A DNA stretch of 64,000 nt from Lelliottia sp. JS-SCA-14 (GTDB lineage: Bacteria > Pseudomonadota > Gammaproteobacteria > Enterobacterales > Enterobacteriaceae), in assembly GCF_035593345.1 (NCBI RefSeq), contig NZ_CP141606.1, positions 2,480,001 through 2,544,000 of the forward strand. The letters run 5' to 3'. The position numbers were made by a program, and so were the translations under genes. Positions 7,759-16,644 of this stretch are shown here, in pieces. The notes under the pieces were generated by a model. It saw only the letters and a list, made by a program, of their open reading frames with translations. It did not search any database and was not told the DNA's origin. Each line of letters opens with the position of its first letter. Positions within the stretch are counted from its first letter, which is position 1.

Positions 7759-8850
7759 ATGTCTTTAAGTCAGGATATTGTTGCTGAATTAGCGGAGATC
7801 GCACCCGGTTCGCCGCTGGCGACGGCGCGTGCGACCCGCGATGCCGCCACCCGTCATGCGCAGGGCAGCTATGAAACGCTCTTTAGCCAGCAGGACGCGG
7901 CGTTCCAGCTGGATGAGCGCGTGGCAGTGGCCGCGAAAGTCGCGAAGTGGCACCGCGCCGATGCGCTGGCCGCGCACTACGCCGGGTTTGGTCTGGCCGA
8001 TCCCACCTCTTTACGGCTCACGCCCGCGATCACCTTCGCGCGCCTGCTGACGTTTTCTCCCGTCGAGGCCACACCCGGCGCGTTAACTGCGCTGACCCAG
8101 GCGGGATGGAGTAAAGAGGCGATCGTGACGCTGGCCCAGCTAATCGCGTTTGTCAGTTTCCAGAGCCGTCTCGTCGCCGGGCTGCGCTTGCTAAATGATA
8201 AAAGCATCGCTGCCAGCGACACGCCGGTTGTGGCGGGGATTTGGCACGCCACGCCAGCCACCAAAAGCGGCAAAGCGGCACCGGTGCAGTTTACCCAGCA
8301 GGAGCTGGGCTGGGAGCCGTGGCTGGCGTCAAAACCGCTGGCGGAATTTAACGCTGACGAACAGGCGACTCTGGCGAAATTCGGCCACACGGACTCTGAC
8401 TATTTCCGCCTGCTGGCGCGCAATCTGCCGGTGCTGGAACAACGCACGCTGACCGATAAAGGGATTTTTTACACGCCTGGCGGTCTGCCGCGCGCGGAGC
8501 GTGAACTGGCGGCGACTGTCACCAGCAAGATCAACGGCTGCATCTACTGCGCATCTGTCCATGCGCGGAAAGCCAGCCAGCTGTCGAAGGATGATAACGC
8601 CGTAGAAGCGCTGCTGGCGGTGCGTCCGGGGCAGTCGTTAAGCGAGGGACAGTCTGCGCGCTGGCAGGCGGAAATTGATTTTGCGGCGGCGCTCTCCGTG
8701 ACGCCACCGGCGGTCACGCCCGCGCATCTGGCGGCACTGGAGAAGCAGGAGCTGGACACGCTTGAACAGCTCGATTTGATTCAGTCTGCGGCGTTTTTCG
8801 CCTGGGCCAACCGGTTAATGCTGACCCTCGGCGAACCTTACCTTCCGTAA
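7759..8850 (+). CDS. AhpD-type (carboxymuconolactone decarboxylase family) alkylhydroperoxidase domain protein
   Basis: A 363-residue protein with an AhpD core near the middle of its C-terminal part. TSKINGCIYCASVHARKASQ contains the redox pair Cys261-Cys264 and His268, as in AhpD-like peroxidases. The N-terminal half shows weaker similarity to a second CMD-like helical domain. It lies 9 bp after the monooxygenase behind a good AAGGAG site and is the last gene of the operon. It may remove hydroperoxide from uncoupled monooxygenase turnover, or act directly on the imported substrate; both are inference. Confidence 0.82.
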   Translation: MSLSQDIVAELAEIAPGSPLATARATRDAATRHAQGSYETLFSQQDAAFQLDERVAVAAKVAKWHRADALAAHYAGFGLADPTSLRLTPAITFARLLTFSPVEATPGALTALTQAGWSKEAIVTLAQLIAFVSFQSRLVAGLRLLNDKSIAASDTPVVAGIWHATPATKSGKAAPVQFTQQELGWEPWLASKPLAEFNADEQATLAKFGHTDSDYFRLLARNLPVLEQRTLTDKGIFYTPGGLPRAERELAATVTSKINGCIYCASVHARKASQLSKDDNAVEALLAVRPGQSLSEGQSARWQAEIDFAAALSVTPPAVTPAHLAALEKQELDTLEQLDLIQSAAFFAWANRLMLTLGEPYLP

Positions 8851-8856
8851 CGGCAA

Positions 8857-10032
8857 TCAGGCTAACGCGCGGGCGTTAGCCTGTGCCCGTTTGGCTTTCT
8901 GACGGCCATACAGCAGCAGGGACGACATGGCGGCGAACGAGAGGAGCGCCGCCGGTAACGTCACGTAGCTCCAGCTGTAGCCGAGGATAATCATCATCCC
9001 GCCAAAATAAGCCCCAATCGCACTCCCGAGGTTAAAGGCCACCTGCCCGCCCGCCGCGCCCAGCAGTTCGCCGCCCTGCGCGTTTTGCAGGAGCATAATT
9101 TGCAGCGGTGCCGACAGCGCGAACAGACCCGCGCAGCAGATAAAGCCCATCACCAGCGACGCCGACTGATTTTCACCGAAGGCGAACAGCATCAGCAGGG
9201 ACAGAACAATCACCAGATCGGTAGTGGCCGCAATGCGCAGCGGGCTGTAGCGCCCGGACAGTTTGCCGCTGAGCAGATTCCCCAGCACCATCCCGAGCCC
9301 CATCAGCATCATGATGACAGTCATAAAGCCCGGCGAAAATCCAGAGACGTTGACCATAAACGGCTTCACAAAGCTGAACCACGCAAAAACCCCGGCATTG
9401 CCGAACATCGTCGCGGCAAAAATCAGCCAGGGTTCCGGCTTCTTCAGAAAGTGAAACTGCTCCGTGAGCCGGGTTTCCGCCTTATCGTACAGCGTCGGCA
9501 CCCAGAAGATCACCGAGAGGATCACCAGAGCGTCAAACGCCGCAATCAGGAAGAAGGTGTAGCGCCAGTTGTATTCATGCCCGAGCCAGGTGCCGAGCGG
9601 CACGCCGACCAGGTTGGCGACCGTCATCCCGGCAATCATCCCCGACACGGCGAGGGTGACTTTTCCCGGTGGCGCGATTTTCGACAGGATGATCGCCCCG
9701 ACGCCGAAAAACGCCCCGTGCGGAAAACCGGACACCAGCCGCCCGACGGCCAGCCAGAAATAGGAGGTGGAGAAGGTAAAAATGGCGTTCCCGGCCACGC
9801 ACAGGGCAACCAGGAACAGCAGAACCGTCTTGAGCGAGAACTTATTTGAAAACAACGCGATGATCGGCGCGCCAATCACCACGCCAAAGGCGTAATACGA
9901 AATCATGCTCCCGGCGGAGGGGATCGAAATGCCGGTATCCTGCGCCAGCTCGGTCAGCACGCCCATGATGCCAAACTCCGCCATCCCTAAACCAAAGGTG
10001 CCCAGCGCCAGTGAAAAAACGGTTTTTTTCAT
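8857..10032 (-). CDS. araJ: MFS efflux transporter AraJ
   Basis: A 391-residue major facilitator protein very close to E. coli AraJ as I remember it (for example SLALGTFGLGMAEFGIMGVLTEL at the start and SAPLQIMLLQNAQGGELLGAAGGQ near residue 320). It has about twelve membrane helices and the RxxSGxxHGAFFGVG motif of DHA1 sugar/drug antiporters. I start at 10032, where the match to AraJ begins; an in-frame ATG 28 codons upstream adds sequence unlike a membrane protein N-terminus. In E. coli araJ is in the AraC regulon with an unclear role; no ara genes are near here. Convergent with the AhpD-type gene. Confidence 0.88.
   Translation of the reverse strand: MKKTVFSLALGTFGLGMAEFGIMGVLTELAQDTGISIPSAGSMISYYAFGVVIGAPIIALFSNKFSLKTVLLFLVALCVAGNAIFTFSTSYFWLAVGRLVSGFPHGAFFGVGAIILSKIAPPGKVTLAVSGMIAGMTVANLVGVPLGTWLGHEYNWRYTFFLIAAFDALVILSVIFWVPTLYDKAETRLTEQFHFLKKPEPWLIFAATMFGNAGVFAWFSFVKPFMVNVSGFSPGFMTVIMMLMGLGMVLGNLLSGKLSGRYSPLRIAATTDLVIVLSLLMLFAFGENQSASLVMGFICCAGLFALSAPLQIMLLQNAQGGELLGAAGGQVAFNLGSAIGAYFGGMMIILGYSWSYVTLPAALLSFAAMSSLLLYGRQKAKRAQANARALA
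8859..8882. terminator. Stem-loop between convergent genes, overlapping the end of araJ
   Basis: AGGCTAACGC (8859-8868), loop GCGG, then GCGTTAGCCT (8873-8882) form a perfect 10-bp stem starting 8 bp after the AhpD-type gene. It is coincident with the last codons and stop of araJ on the other strand. There is no clean T tract on either strand, so it may be a weak or Rho-assisted terminator or an mRNA-end stabiliser. Confidence 0.45.
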
Positions 10033-10090
10033 ACCACAGCCATTTGTTAAAAATTTGCAACAGCCATTATTGAACAAACTGGTATGGTGA

Positions 10091-10106
10091 GCCAGTTCGA
10101 ATTGGC
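10091..10106. promoter_or_regulatory. Near-palindrome upstream of araJ
   Basis: GCCAGTTCGAATTGGC has TTCGAA at its centre and one mismatched pair. It overlaps a second repeat in which AACTGG (10077-10082) is followed by CCAGTT (10092-10097). It sits 60-75 bp upstream of the araJ start, in the araJ/PPK2 divergent gap. It may be an operator; the protein is unknown. Confidence 0.3.
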
Positions 10107-10283
10107 GCTCTGACACGTTAATCCATCAATTCGGGTAGGGTTGTGAATATCCCACTGCGGGAAAAATGAGGATTTCACCGGTAGCTGTATAAATACACAG
10201 TTCCACTAATATTTCCCGCGAGAGTCGGCTGGCACGATTACACTTCAAAGAGTTACCCCTCCCTCCAGCTGCAGAGGATCGTT

Positions 10284-11102
10284 ATGGCAAATATCAAGAA
10301 AGCGAAAAGCCCGGCAGAAAAAAGCCCCCCTCAGCCGCTGAAGGGCAAGGCGTATGAAAAGGAGCTGCGGCGTCTTCACGTAGAGCTGGTCAAGCTCCAG
10401 CAGTGGGTGGTCAGCAAAGGTCTGAAAGTCTGCGTGGTGTTTGAAGGCCGCGACGGCGCAGGCAAAGGCGGGACGATTAAAGCGATCACCGAGCGTGTCA
10501 GCCCGCGCGTGTTCCGCGTCGTTGCCCTGCCCGCGCCTACTGAGAAAGAGAAAAGTCAGCTCTATTTCCAGCGCTACGTGTCGCATCTGCCCTCGGCGGG
10601 TGAAATCGTGATTTTCGACCGCAGCTGGTATAACCGCGCGGGCGTAGAGCGCGTGATGGGATTCTGCACGCCTGAACAGGTGCAAAAGTTTCTCGATGGC
10701 ACGCCGACCATGGAGCATGCGATGGTGGATGCGGGCATTATCCTGATCAAATACTGGCTGGAGGTGACGCCTAAAGAGCAGGAACGCCGCCTGCGCGATC
10801 GCATTGATGACGGGCGCAAAACCTGGAAGCTGTCGCCGATGGACATCAAATCCTTCAAGCTGTGGGATAAATACACCGAAGCGCGCGACGCGATGTTTGC
10901 CGCCACCGACACCGCCTGGGCGCCGTGGTTTGTTGCACGTTCCGAGGATAAAAAACGGGTGCGGCTGAATGTCATCTCTCATCTGCTGTCGCAGATACCT
11001 TACAAGACGCTGCCCGTCGAGCCGGTGAAACTGCCGAAGCGGAAAGTGGGTAAGGTGAAACCGACGGATTATCCGTTCAGGTATATCCAGGAACGGTTTT
11101 AA
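10284..11102 (+). CDS. Polyphosphate kinase 2 (PPK2 family)
   Basis: A 272-residue single-domain PPK2. Walker A FEGRDGAGKGGT lies near residues 56-67, the lid/Walker B region FDRSWYNRAGVERVMGF near 112-128, and the C-terminus has DYPFRYIQERF. PPK2 enzymes transfer phosphate between polyphosphate and nucleoside mono- or diphosphates in the cytoplasm. Length and single domain fit the class that mainly phosphorylates nucleoside diphosphates, but the class cannot be fixed by eye. It is transcribed alone, diverging from araJ. It is distinct from ppk1/ppx, which are not in the window. Confidence 0.9.
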   Translation: MANIKKAKSPAEKSPPQPLKGKAYEKELRRLHVELVKLQQWVVSKGLKVCVVFEGRDGAGKGGTIKAITERVSPRVFRVVALPAPTEKEKSQLYFQRYVSHLPSAGEIVIFDRSWYNRAGVERVMGFCTPEQVQKFLDGTPTMEHAMVDAGIILIKYWLEVTPKEQERRLRDRIDDGRKTWKLSPMDIKSFKLWDKYTEARDAMFAATDTAWAPWFVARSEDKKRVRLNVISHLLSQIPYKTLPVEPVKLPKRKVGKVKPTDYPFRYIQERF

Positions 11103-11103
11103 A

Positions 11104-11135
11104 AGAGCCGCACCTGGAGCACATTCCAGGTGCGG
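11104..11135 (-). terminator. Rho-independent terminator of the fimbrial operon
   Basis: CCGCACCTGGA (11108-11118) pairs with TCCAGGTGCGG (11125-11135) across a 6-nt loop. Read on the minus strand, the hairpin follows the last pilin gene by 5 bp and is followed by CTCTTTT. On the plus strand there is no T tract, so PPK2 termination here is less certain. Confidence 0.8.
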
Positions 11136-11140
11136 AGCGA

Positions 11141-11647
11141 TTACTGATAGGTAAAATCGAAATTGACGACTGCGCCAAAAGAGCCCTGGGTAGCCCCACC
11201 TTTGGCGGAGTACATTCTGGCAGCGAGCGGGAATGTCGCGCTGTGCGCAGATTGATCCACGTTGACCTGCAGAGTGCTGCCGTTGCCGTAATTGATGTCA
11301 CTGGCAGCCAACTGCAAGGACACATTCTTTGCGTCACCCGTATTCTGATAGGTTGTGGCGTCATCTTTATCAGCCGGGCCGGTAAAGGTCACCGTGACGG
11401 TTTTTAGATAGACCGGGCATTTATTCACGTCGAGAGAAAAATTAACCCAGTCCCCGCCGCTGCTGGGGTCAATCAGGGCATGCGCCTGAGTCGAGGGCAC
11501 CGTAATATTTTTCTTCACCGAATCGGTATCCACCGTGCAAGGATTGGCAACAACGCGTCCTTTGACATCGATACTGGTTCCCGCTGCGTGTACCGCTCCG
11601 CCTGCAAGTATTAATGGCAAAACCACTGCTGCCAGATATCCCTTCAT
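11141..11647 (-). CDS. Minor fimbrial subunit (type 1-like pilin)
   Basis: A 168-residue precursor with signal peptide MKGYLAAVVLPLILAGGAVHA. The mature pilin domain begins GTSIDVKGRVVANPCTVDTD, with the first disulphide cysteine at PCTV and the second in KCPVYLKTV. It ends in the NFDFTYQ C-terminal beta strand with the penultimate tyrosine expected for donor-strand exchange. Last gene of the fimbrial operon. It resembles the preceding gene (11690-12223), suggesting an old tandem duplication. Probably a tip or adaptor subunit, because the likely major pilin is the first gene at 17235. Confidence 0.85.
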   Translation of the reverse strand: MKGYLAAVVLPLILAGGAVHAAGTSIDVKGRVVANPCTVDTDSVKKNITVPSTQAHALIDPSSGGDWVNFSLDVNKCPVYLKTVTVTFTGPADKDDATTYQNTGDAKNVSLQLAASDINYGNGSTLQVNVDQSAHSATFPLAARMYSAKGGATQGSFGAVVNFDFTYQ

Positions 11648-11689
11648 GAATCTCTCCTGAATATTTTTGTGACAATACAGAGCCTGGTA

Positions 11690-12223
11690 TTACTGATATT
11701 CGAAGGTGGCAACAATCACCGATTCAATATCACCCGGGGTAGCCGAGCCCGCTGCAGAATATGCGCGAGCCTGGAGTTTGAACGTGGCGGTACCGGAGGT
11801 GACAGCCTCAGTAACGGAGGATCCATTGCTGATCAGTGCGCTCCCCGTCTGGTTTGACAGTTCGATGGCAGTGTTAGGCGCCGGTGTCGCCGCGGTGTTT
11901 TTCCACATCGTGGTGGTGGTGCCGTCCGCCGTGCCACTGAAGGTGGCTTTGATATTCGTGGTGCCAGCCGGGCAGCCCGTCAGAGGAAGTTCGAATTTGA
12001 CAAGAGGAGTACCGGAGCCCGCGGTGGCTAAAGTATCTGCGCCGATAGTATCGCCCAATGCAACGGCTTTGGTGGCTTCGCCACCGTTTACGGTGGTACA
12101 AGGTGAGGCGATGACTTTGCCTTTGATGTCAATGCTGACACTGCTGGCGGCAAAAACATTCGCGGTCAATAATGTCGCGCAAAGGGTAATCGCAAGAGTC
12201 GAGAATAAATGGGTAGATTTCAT
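11690..12223 (-). CDS. Minor fimbrial subunit (type 1-like pilin)
   Basis: A 177-residue pilin with signal peptide MKSTHLFSTLAITLCATLLTANVFA. The mature part starts SSVSIDIKGKVIASPCTTVNGG and carries the second cysteine in TGCPAGTTNIKATFSG. It ends VATFEYQ with the penultimate tyrosine. The lengths and the SIDxKGxVxAxPCT start match the next gene. It is separated from the adhesin-like gene by 55 bp. Role inferred as adaptor or minor shaft subunit exported by the chaperone and usher encoded upstream. Confidence 0.85.
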   Translation of the reverse strand: MKSTHLFSTLAITLCATLLTANVFAASSVSIDIKGKVIASPCTTVNGGEATKAVALGDTIGADTLATAGSGTPLVKFELPLTGCPAGTTNIKATFSGTADGTTTTMWKNTAATPAPNTAIELSNQTGSALISNGSSVTEAVTSGTATFKLQARAYSAAGSATPGDIESVIVATFEYQ

Positions 12224-12278
12224 AGTAATACCTTAAAAATAGATTATGTAATAACGCAGTTAATAGCCGCTACTGATA

Positions 12279-13244
12279 TTATTGATACGTTAATGTGAGC
12301 GTTGCGGATGTGCTGGCGTCACCGGGCATCACCGTCGATTTAGTCTGATAATAACGTGCGACAATTGGCAACATCTCTTGCCCACCAGCGGATTTTTTCA
12401 TCACAATACTTTCATTAATTTTTAGAGGCGCATCGTTATAAAGTAATTGCACGCCGAGCCCCGATGCCACACCATCTGTACCTTGCCCATTCAACGCCAG
12501 AACACTAGCGTCGGAAACATCAGGATTTTGTGTACCACTTAATTGAACGTTAATATTAGCGTCAGCATCGCAATCTAATCCCAGGTTCTGCGAATTGGTT
12601 TCAACTGGCGTAAAACCTATGGTTTCTCCAAACTCAGATACCGGTACTGTACCCAGCGGAAATGTTAGTTTTGGGGTGGTGATTGAACAGGCAAGTGAAG
12701 TGATTACTGCCGCATCCATATTAAAATCAATAGCGGTATGATAAGCGCCATCAAACCCAAGTAAAGCTAATTCACCTAAAGTACCTGCTGCCAGCGTTCC
12801 TGATCCGATGGGGCCTGTTTTAATATATTTTATATTACCACCATCCCAGTTCATGACCCCCCCTGTTCCAACATTGAAATTGAGTATATTGGCAGGATTA
12901 TCAAAATATGTTTGGGCTTGCCCTGATGTAGCAAATATTATTCCAACGCCAGGCACGTTTGTATCATAAACATGTTCGCCATAAGCACTTTTTGTTGCCG
13001 ACATATAGGTCATCGAGAATTTCAGTGTTACATTGGTATCACATCCATCAGCATAATCGCTTACGGGTTGCGTAGCGCCTTCAAAAATAATTGTACCGAC
13101 AGGCGCATCTCTTTGAACCACAACACTTCCAGACGCCGCCTTGGACGTCCTGAGCGTCGCCACTTTACAGGATTGAGCAAATACGGAAGATGACATGATA
13201 ATACATGCTGCAAAAATGATTAATTTCGATTTAATGAGACTCAC
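12279..13244 (-). CDS. Fimbrial tip adhesin candidate (two-domain pilin)
   Basis: A 321-residue secreted protein, about twice a pilin. The N-terminal half (roughly residues 25-190) resembles no family I recognise and would be the receptor-binding domain. The C-terminal half is a pilin domain ending TLTLTYQ, with CSITTPKLTFPLGTV and LDCDADANINVQLSGTQ carrying its disulphide. I choose the GTG at 13242-13244: it has AGGAG 6 nt upstream and gives signal peptide MSLIKSKLIIFAACIIMSSSVFA, whereas the ATG 8 codons earlier has no such site. The gene is visibly AT-richer than its neighbours. It directly follows the usher gene. Confidence 0.75.
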   Translation of the reverse strand: MSLIKSKLIIFAACIIMSSSVFAQSCKVATLRTSKAASGSVVVQRDAPVGTIIFEGATQPVSDYADGCDTNVTLKFSMTYMSATKSAYGEHVYDTNVPGVGIIFATSGQAQTYFDNPANILNFNVGTGGVMNWDGGNIKYIKTGPIGSGTLAAGTLGELALLGFDGAYHTAIDFNMDAAVITSLACSITTPKLTFPLGTVPVSEFGETIGFTPVETNSQNLGLDCDADANINVQLSGTQNPDVSDASVLALNGQGTDGVASGLGVQLLYNDAPLKINESIVMKKSAGGQEMLPIVARYYQTKSTVMPGDASTSATLTLTYQ

Positions 13245-13333
13245 ATTTTTCTCCTGGATCATAGCCATATTAAATATGACGATGCATCCAACTCATATGA
13301 ATCCCCCTATATCAAGGGGATTCTGTTACAGGA

Positions 13334-15871
13334 CTAGTTACATGATTCAGTGACAGTCGCTACGGAATTCTGATCTTTTACTTTCGAGTTATTGAAAGCC
13401 ACATGACATTGCTCATTACTTCCTTTACCCCAAAGAACGTGTAAATTTCCTTGCTCATTGAGACCACTTAAATAAACCTGACCAGCATCCCCAACGATAA
13501 ATCCTTGAGCAGTGTTATCACCATCTACCGTTACCGTGGCGCCAAATGGAACCGGCTGACCGTTCGCACGAATTAAGGTCATCAATATGCGCATACCCAC
13601 ATTCGCTTTATATTCCGCACGCACTACCGCTCCGCGAGTTGGAATCACCGTTTTGGTGGTTAACTCCAGTTCCACATCATCCGGCATACTTTCCGTATCC
13701 AGCGCAATATCGTTCTTGCGATACGGCGAAATATTGCTGACGACGGTATAACCGCGGAAGTCAGTGCTGACACCGGTCTGATTGGAGACATCCACCCCTT
13801 TCGCACCCGGCGCTTTCACCAGGGCGATGGTTTCACCAAACGGCTGGGCGAAGGTCACGCCATTTTCATGGGCCAGAATCCCGCCGGAAATGCCATAGTT
13901 CATGCGCTCCGAGTTGTTGTCGTAGCTGTAGCCGCCGTTCATCTCACCATAGGTACCGCGATAATCCGCGTTCACGTTACCGCTATTACCCGCGCCGTCA
14001 GTGCCGTAGCCTTGCTGCACGTTCCAGCTCAGGGCGTTACCCTCCATCGCCGAACCGTTCATGCCGACGGTATGAGTGGTATTGCCCTCTTTACTGGTGT
14101 TCAGGCTGTAGCTGGCATAGGTATTACTCAGGAAGCGATCCAGTGGAATGCTGATGTTAAAGGCAAAGATCTGGTCTTTGTCATACTGCGTATCGCTCTT
14201 ATCGCCGCTGCCGTAGCCATTTTTGTTGTAGGTGTAGTTCAGGCCGTAAGAGATCCCGTTCCAGGAGTTGTTATAACCCAGGCCCAGGGATTCCATAGAC
14301 TTACTGCTGTTCCAGTAATCTTCTTTCACACCGCTGATTGTCAGGGCGCCCATGCCCTTACCGAGCGTCTGGCTTACGGTCATTTCGGCACGATTACGAC
14401 GACGATCCTGCAGCGCGCTGCTGTCACCGTAGGAATCCAGCACTTCCTGCATGTCGTAATAGCCCGCCGTGGAATAGCGATAACCGGCAATCGAGAAGTT
14501 GGTGCCCGTATCTGCGAAATCTTTGGCGTAACGAATTCGCCATGACTGACCACTCTCTTTCGCCTGATCCTTCGGCGTAGACCACGCCTGCGTCACATCG
14601 GTAGAAATTGCGCCGATATCACCCATGTTTTTACCCACACCCACCGCAATAGACTGATACGGGCTGGATTCCTGGAAACCACCGTACAACGTGAAGCCGT
14701 GCGGCAAGCCGTAGATTGCGGTCGCCTGGCCCATCGGCGTTTTATCAACTTCACTGTTGTAGGAACGGTACTGACCGGCCGTCAGGCTATATTTCAGATG
14801 ACCTTCACGCTGCAATACCGGAACAGAAGCAAATGGCACGACAAAGTTCTGCTCGCTGCCGTCCGCTTCTTTCACCGTCACATTCAGATCGCCGGAGCCA
14901 CCGGTCGGATACATATCGGTAATTTCGAATGCACCTGGCGCCACGTAGCTCTGATAAATCACGTAGCCGTTCTGGCGGATAACCACCTGCGCATTGGTCC
15001 GCGCGATGCCGCGAACCACTGGCGCGTAGCCTTTCAGGCTGTCCGGCAGCATGTCATCGTCGGAGGCCAGCTGCGCACCGCGGAATGGAATGCTGTCAAA
15101 CACATCGGACGGCGATGAGCTGTCGCCCATCGTCAGCTGGCTTTTCAGGGCAATAATGTTGCGCTGGACATAGGTATACACCGTGTCCCACTTATCCTGC
15201 CCGCTCGTATCACGGTTCCAGGTGGTGTAGTTACGTAAACGCCACGGCCCCAGGTTCAGACCTGGGCGCAGGTTCGCGTACTGGCTGTTACTGTTCTGCC
15301 CCTCACCATGACGTGACGAAGTATTATCCCCGCTGACACTGTAGTTCAGCAGCAGCGCGGGGATCCCTTCATCCCACATGTCCGGCGCAACGTAGCCACG
15401 AGCCTGCGGAGAAAGCGCCGCCTGAGGAATGCTCAGCACCAGCTTTTGCGAACCAAACATGAAATCGGCTTTGGCTTTCGGGATCGCGGCCAGATTTGCG
15501 CACTCGCCCTCTTTACCTAGTTCCGGGAACAGATCGGTTTTCACGCCGTAGCTTTGTAATAAGCCAATGGAGATGCAGGGCTGCAGTATTTCATCGCCAT
15601 TTGCCGAGGGAACAGATTTGAATTCAATTTCCCGTGTATCAACCATCTGGTCATTGATAATAACGTCGACACGATATTTACCTGGTGCCTGGGAACCCGC
15701 TTCAAAGGCAGAAAGATCGGTGCCTTTTGAAGTGGGGTTATCAACTTCCAGCAGCGCCGGGTTAAAATATTCGCGGGCGTAGCCTGCGTGCATTGTCGAT
15801 GATAAAGAAAATGCAATCAGAACCGCCAGACGCGCATATCTAAAATGTACACGTTTGAATTCAGAACTCAT
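13334..15871 (-). CDS. Outer-membrane fimbrial usher
   Basis: An 845-residue usher: signal peptide ending near HAGYA, then the N-terminal periplasmic domain (YFNPALLEVDNPTSKGTDLSAFE), the usual FNPALLE start that binds chaperone-subunit complexes. The beta-barrel with plug follows (PFRGAQLASDDDMLPDSLKGYAPVVRGIA is the classic usher signature near residue 250). C-terminal periplasmic domains contain RGAVVRAEYKANVGMRILMTL and end with a cysteine pair around CHVAFNNSK and ESCN. Full family length. It should form the secretion pore for the four pilin-type proteins of this operon. Confidence 0.95.
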   Translation of the reverse strand: MSSEFKRVHFRYARLAVLIAFSLSSTMHAGYAREYFNPALLEVDNPTSKGTDLSAFEAGSQAPGKYRVDVIINDQMVDTREIEFKSVPSANGDEILQPCISIGLLQSYGVKTDLFPELGKEGECANLAAIPKAKADFMFGSQKLVLSIPQAALSPQARGYVAPDMWDEGIPALLLNYSVSGDNTSSRHGEGQNSNSQYANLRPGLNLGPWRLRNYTTWNRDTSGQDKWDTVYTYVQRNIIALKSQLTMGDSSSPSDVFDSIPFRGAQLASDDDMLPDSLKGYAPVVRGIARTNAQVVIRQNGYVIYQSYVAPGAFEITDMYPTGGSGDLNVTVKEADGSEQNFVVPFASVPVLQREGHLKYSLTAGQYRSYNSEVDKTPMGQATAIYGLPHGFTLYGGFQESSPYQSIAVGVGKNMGDIGAISTDVTQAWSTPKDQAKESGQSWRIRYAKDFADTGTNFSIAGYRYSTAGYYDMQEVLDSYGDSSALQDRRRNRAEMTVSQTLGKGMGALTISGVKEDYWNSSKSMESLGLGYNNSWNGISYGLNYTYNKNGYGSGDKSDTQYDKDQIFAFNISIPLDRFLSNTYASYSLNTSKEGNTTHTVGMNGSAMEGNALSWNVQQGYGTDGAGNSGNVNADYRGTYGEMNGGYSYDNNSERMNYGISGGILAHENGVTFAQPFGETIALVKAPGAKGVDVSNQTGVSTDFRGYTVVSNISPYRKNDIALDTESMPDDVELELTTKTVIPTRGAVVRAEYKANVGMRILMTLIRANGQPVPFGATVTVDGDNTAQGFIVGDAGQVYLSGLNEQGNLHVLWGKGSNEQCHVAFNNSKVKDQNSVATVTESCN

Positions 15872-15955
15872 TAAAATAATGCCCCTTAAAATACAGGTCG
15901 AACCCTGTATTAATCGAACTACCTTGTAATTTAAAAATTAACCAGATGGTTAATA

Positions 15956-16633
15956 CTACATTGCTGCTTTGTGTACTGCGCCTGTACCACCGAAATCACT
16001 GATCAGTTTAAACTCAACCTGACCGCCGCTGACGCCCGCTGGCAGCGCGAAGCGCGCCGTTGAGCCTGGAGCAACATAAGTCACGTCAGGTAGTTTTTTA
16101 CCGCTGACATCAATTTCATTAAAATTCATGTAATAACTGGTCGGGTTGGTCACCTGAATATCATTCCCAGATTTCTGCCAGGTTAATTTATCCGCCACTT
16201 TTTCTGGCGACGTTCCTTTCAGGGATTCAGGACGGTAAATCAGTTTAATTCGGGTCTTCACGGCGACCTGGAGCGTATTTTCTTTTTTCTCGGCAGACGG
16301 AATAGATTTCACATTCAGCCAGAACATTGATTCTTTATCTTCGGCAAGATTCCCGGCGCGAACAATACGCATCACGTTCTTCTGCCCCTGATCGAGACGA
16401 TACAGTGGAGGGGTAATAATAAAGGGAGCTTTCTCAGCGCCACCATCAGGCATATCAATCCATGACTGAATAAGATACGGAACATTGTCGGCATTGTTGA
16501 CACTCAGTGAAGCTTCCTTTTTGCTACCGTCATAAATCACGCGAGTACCACCAATAACAACACCCGCATGCGCAGCAGTCGATCCTAAAACGGCCAACAG
16601 GCCCGCCAGTACAGTTTTGTGGAATACTTTCAT
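15956..16633 (-). CDS. Periplasmic fimbrial chaperone
   Basis: A 225-residue PapD/FimC-type chaperone. Signal peptide MKVFHKTVLAGLLAVLGSTAAHA is followed by GVVIGGTRVIYDGSKKEASLSVNN, where the arginine of GGTRVIY is the family's subunit-anchoring residue. The G1 strand/linker is VAVKTRIKLIYRPESL, with the second conserved basic residue. It is encoded directly before the usher. A terminator-like hairpin between this gene and the major pilin should lower its expression relative to the pilin. Confidence 0.95.
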   Translation of the reverse strand: MKVFHKTVLAGLLAVLGSTAAHAGVVIGGTRVIYDGSKKEASLSVNNADNVPYLIQSWIDMPDGGAEKAPFIITPPLYRLDQGQKNVMRIVRAGNLAEDKESMFWLNVKSIPSAEKKENTLQVAVKTRIKLIYRPESLKGTSPEKVADKLTWQKSGNDIQVTNPTSYYMNFNEIDVSGKKLPDVTYVAPGSTARFALPAGVSGGQVEFKLISDFGGTGAVHKAAM

Positions 16634-16644
16634 TTTTTCGCCTT

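Noticed and set aside
10117..10283. AraC-type site upstream of araJ
   Set aside because: No recognisable araI-like half-sites were found; only an unassigned near-palindrome is reported.
11706..12236. 176-codon frame opposite a pilin gene, valine/alanine-rich and membrane-like
   Set aside because: The minus-strand frame has a signal peptide, pilin cysteines and the C-terminal donor strand; the plus frame has no such evidence.
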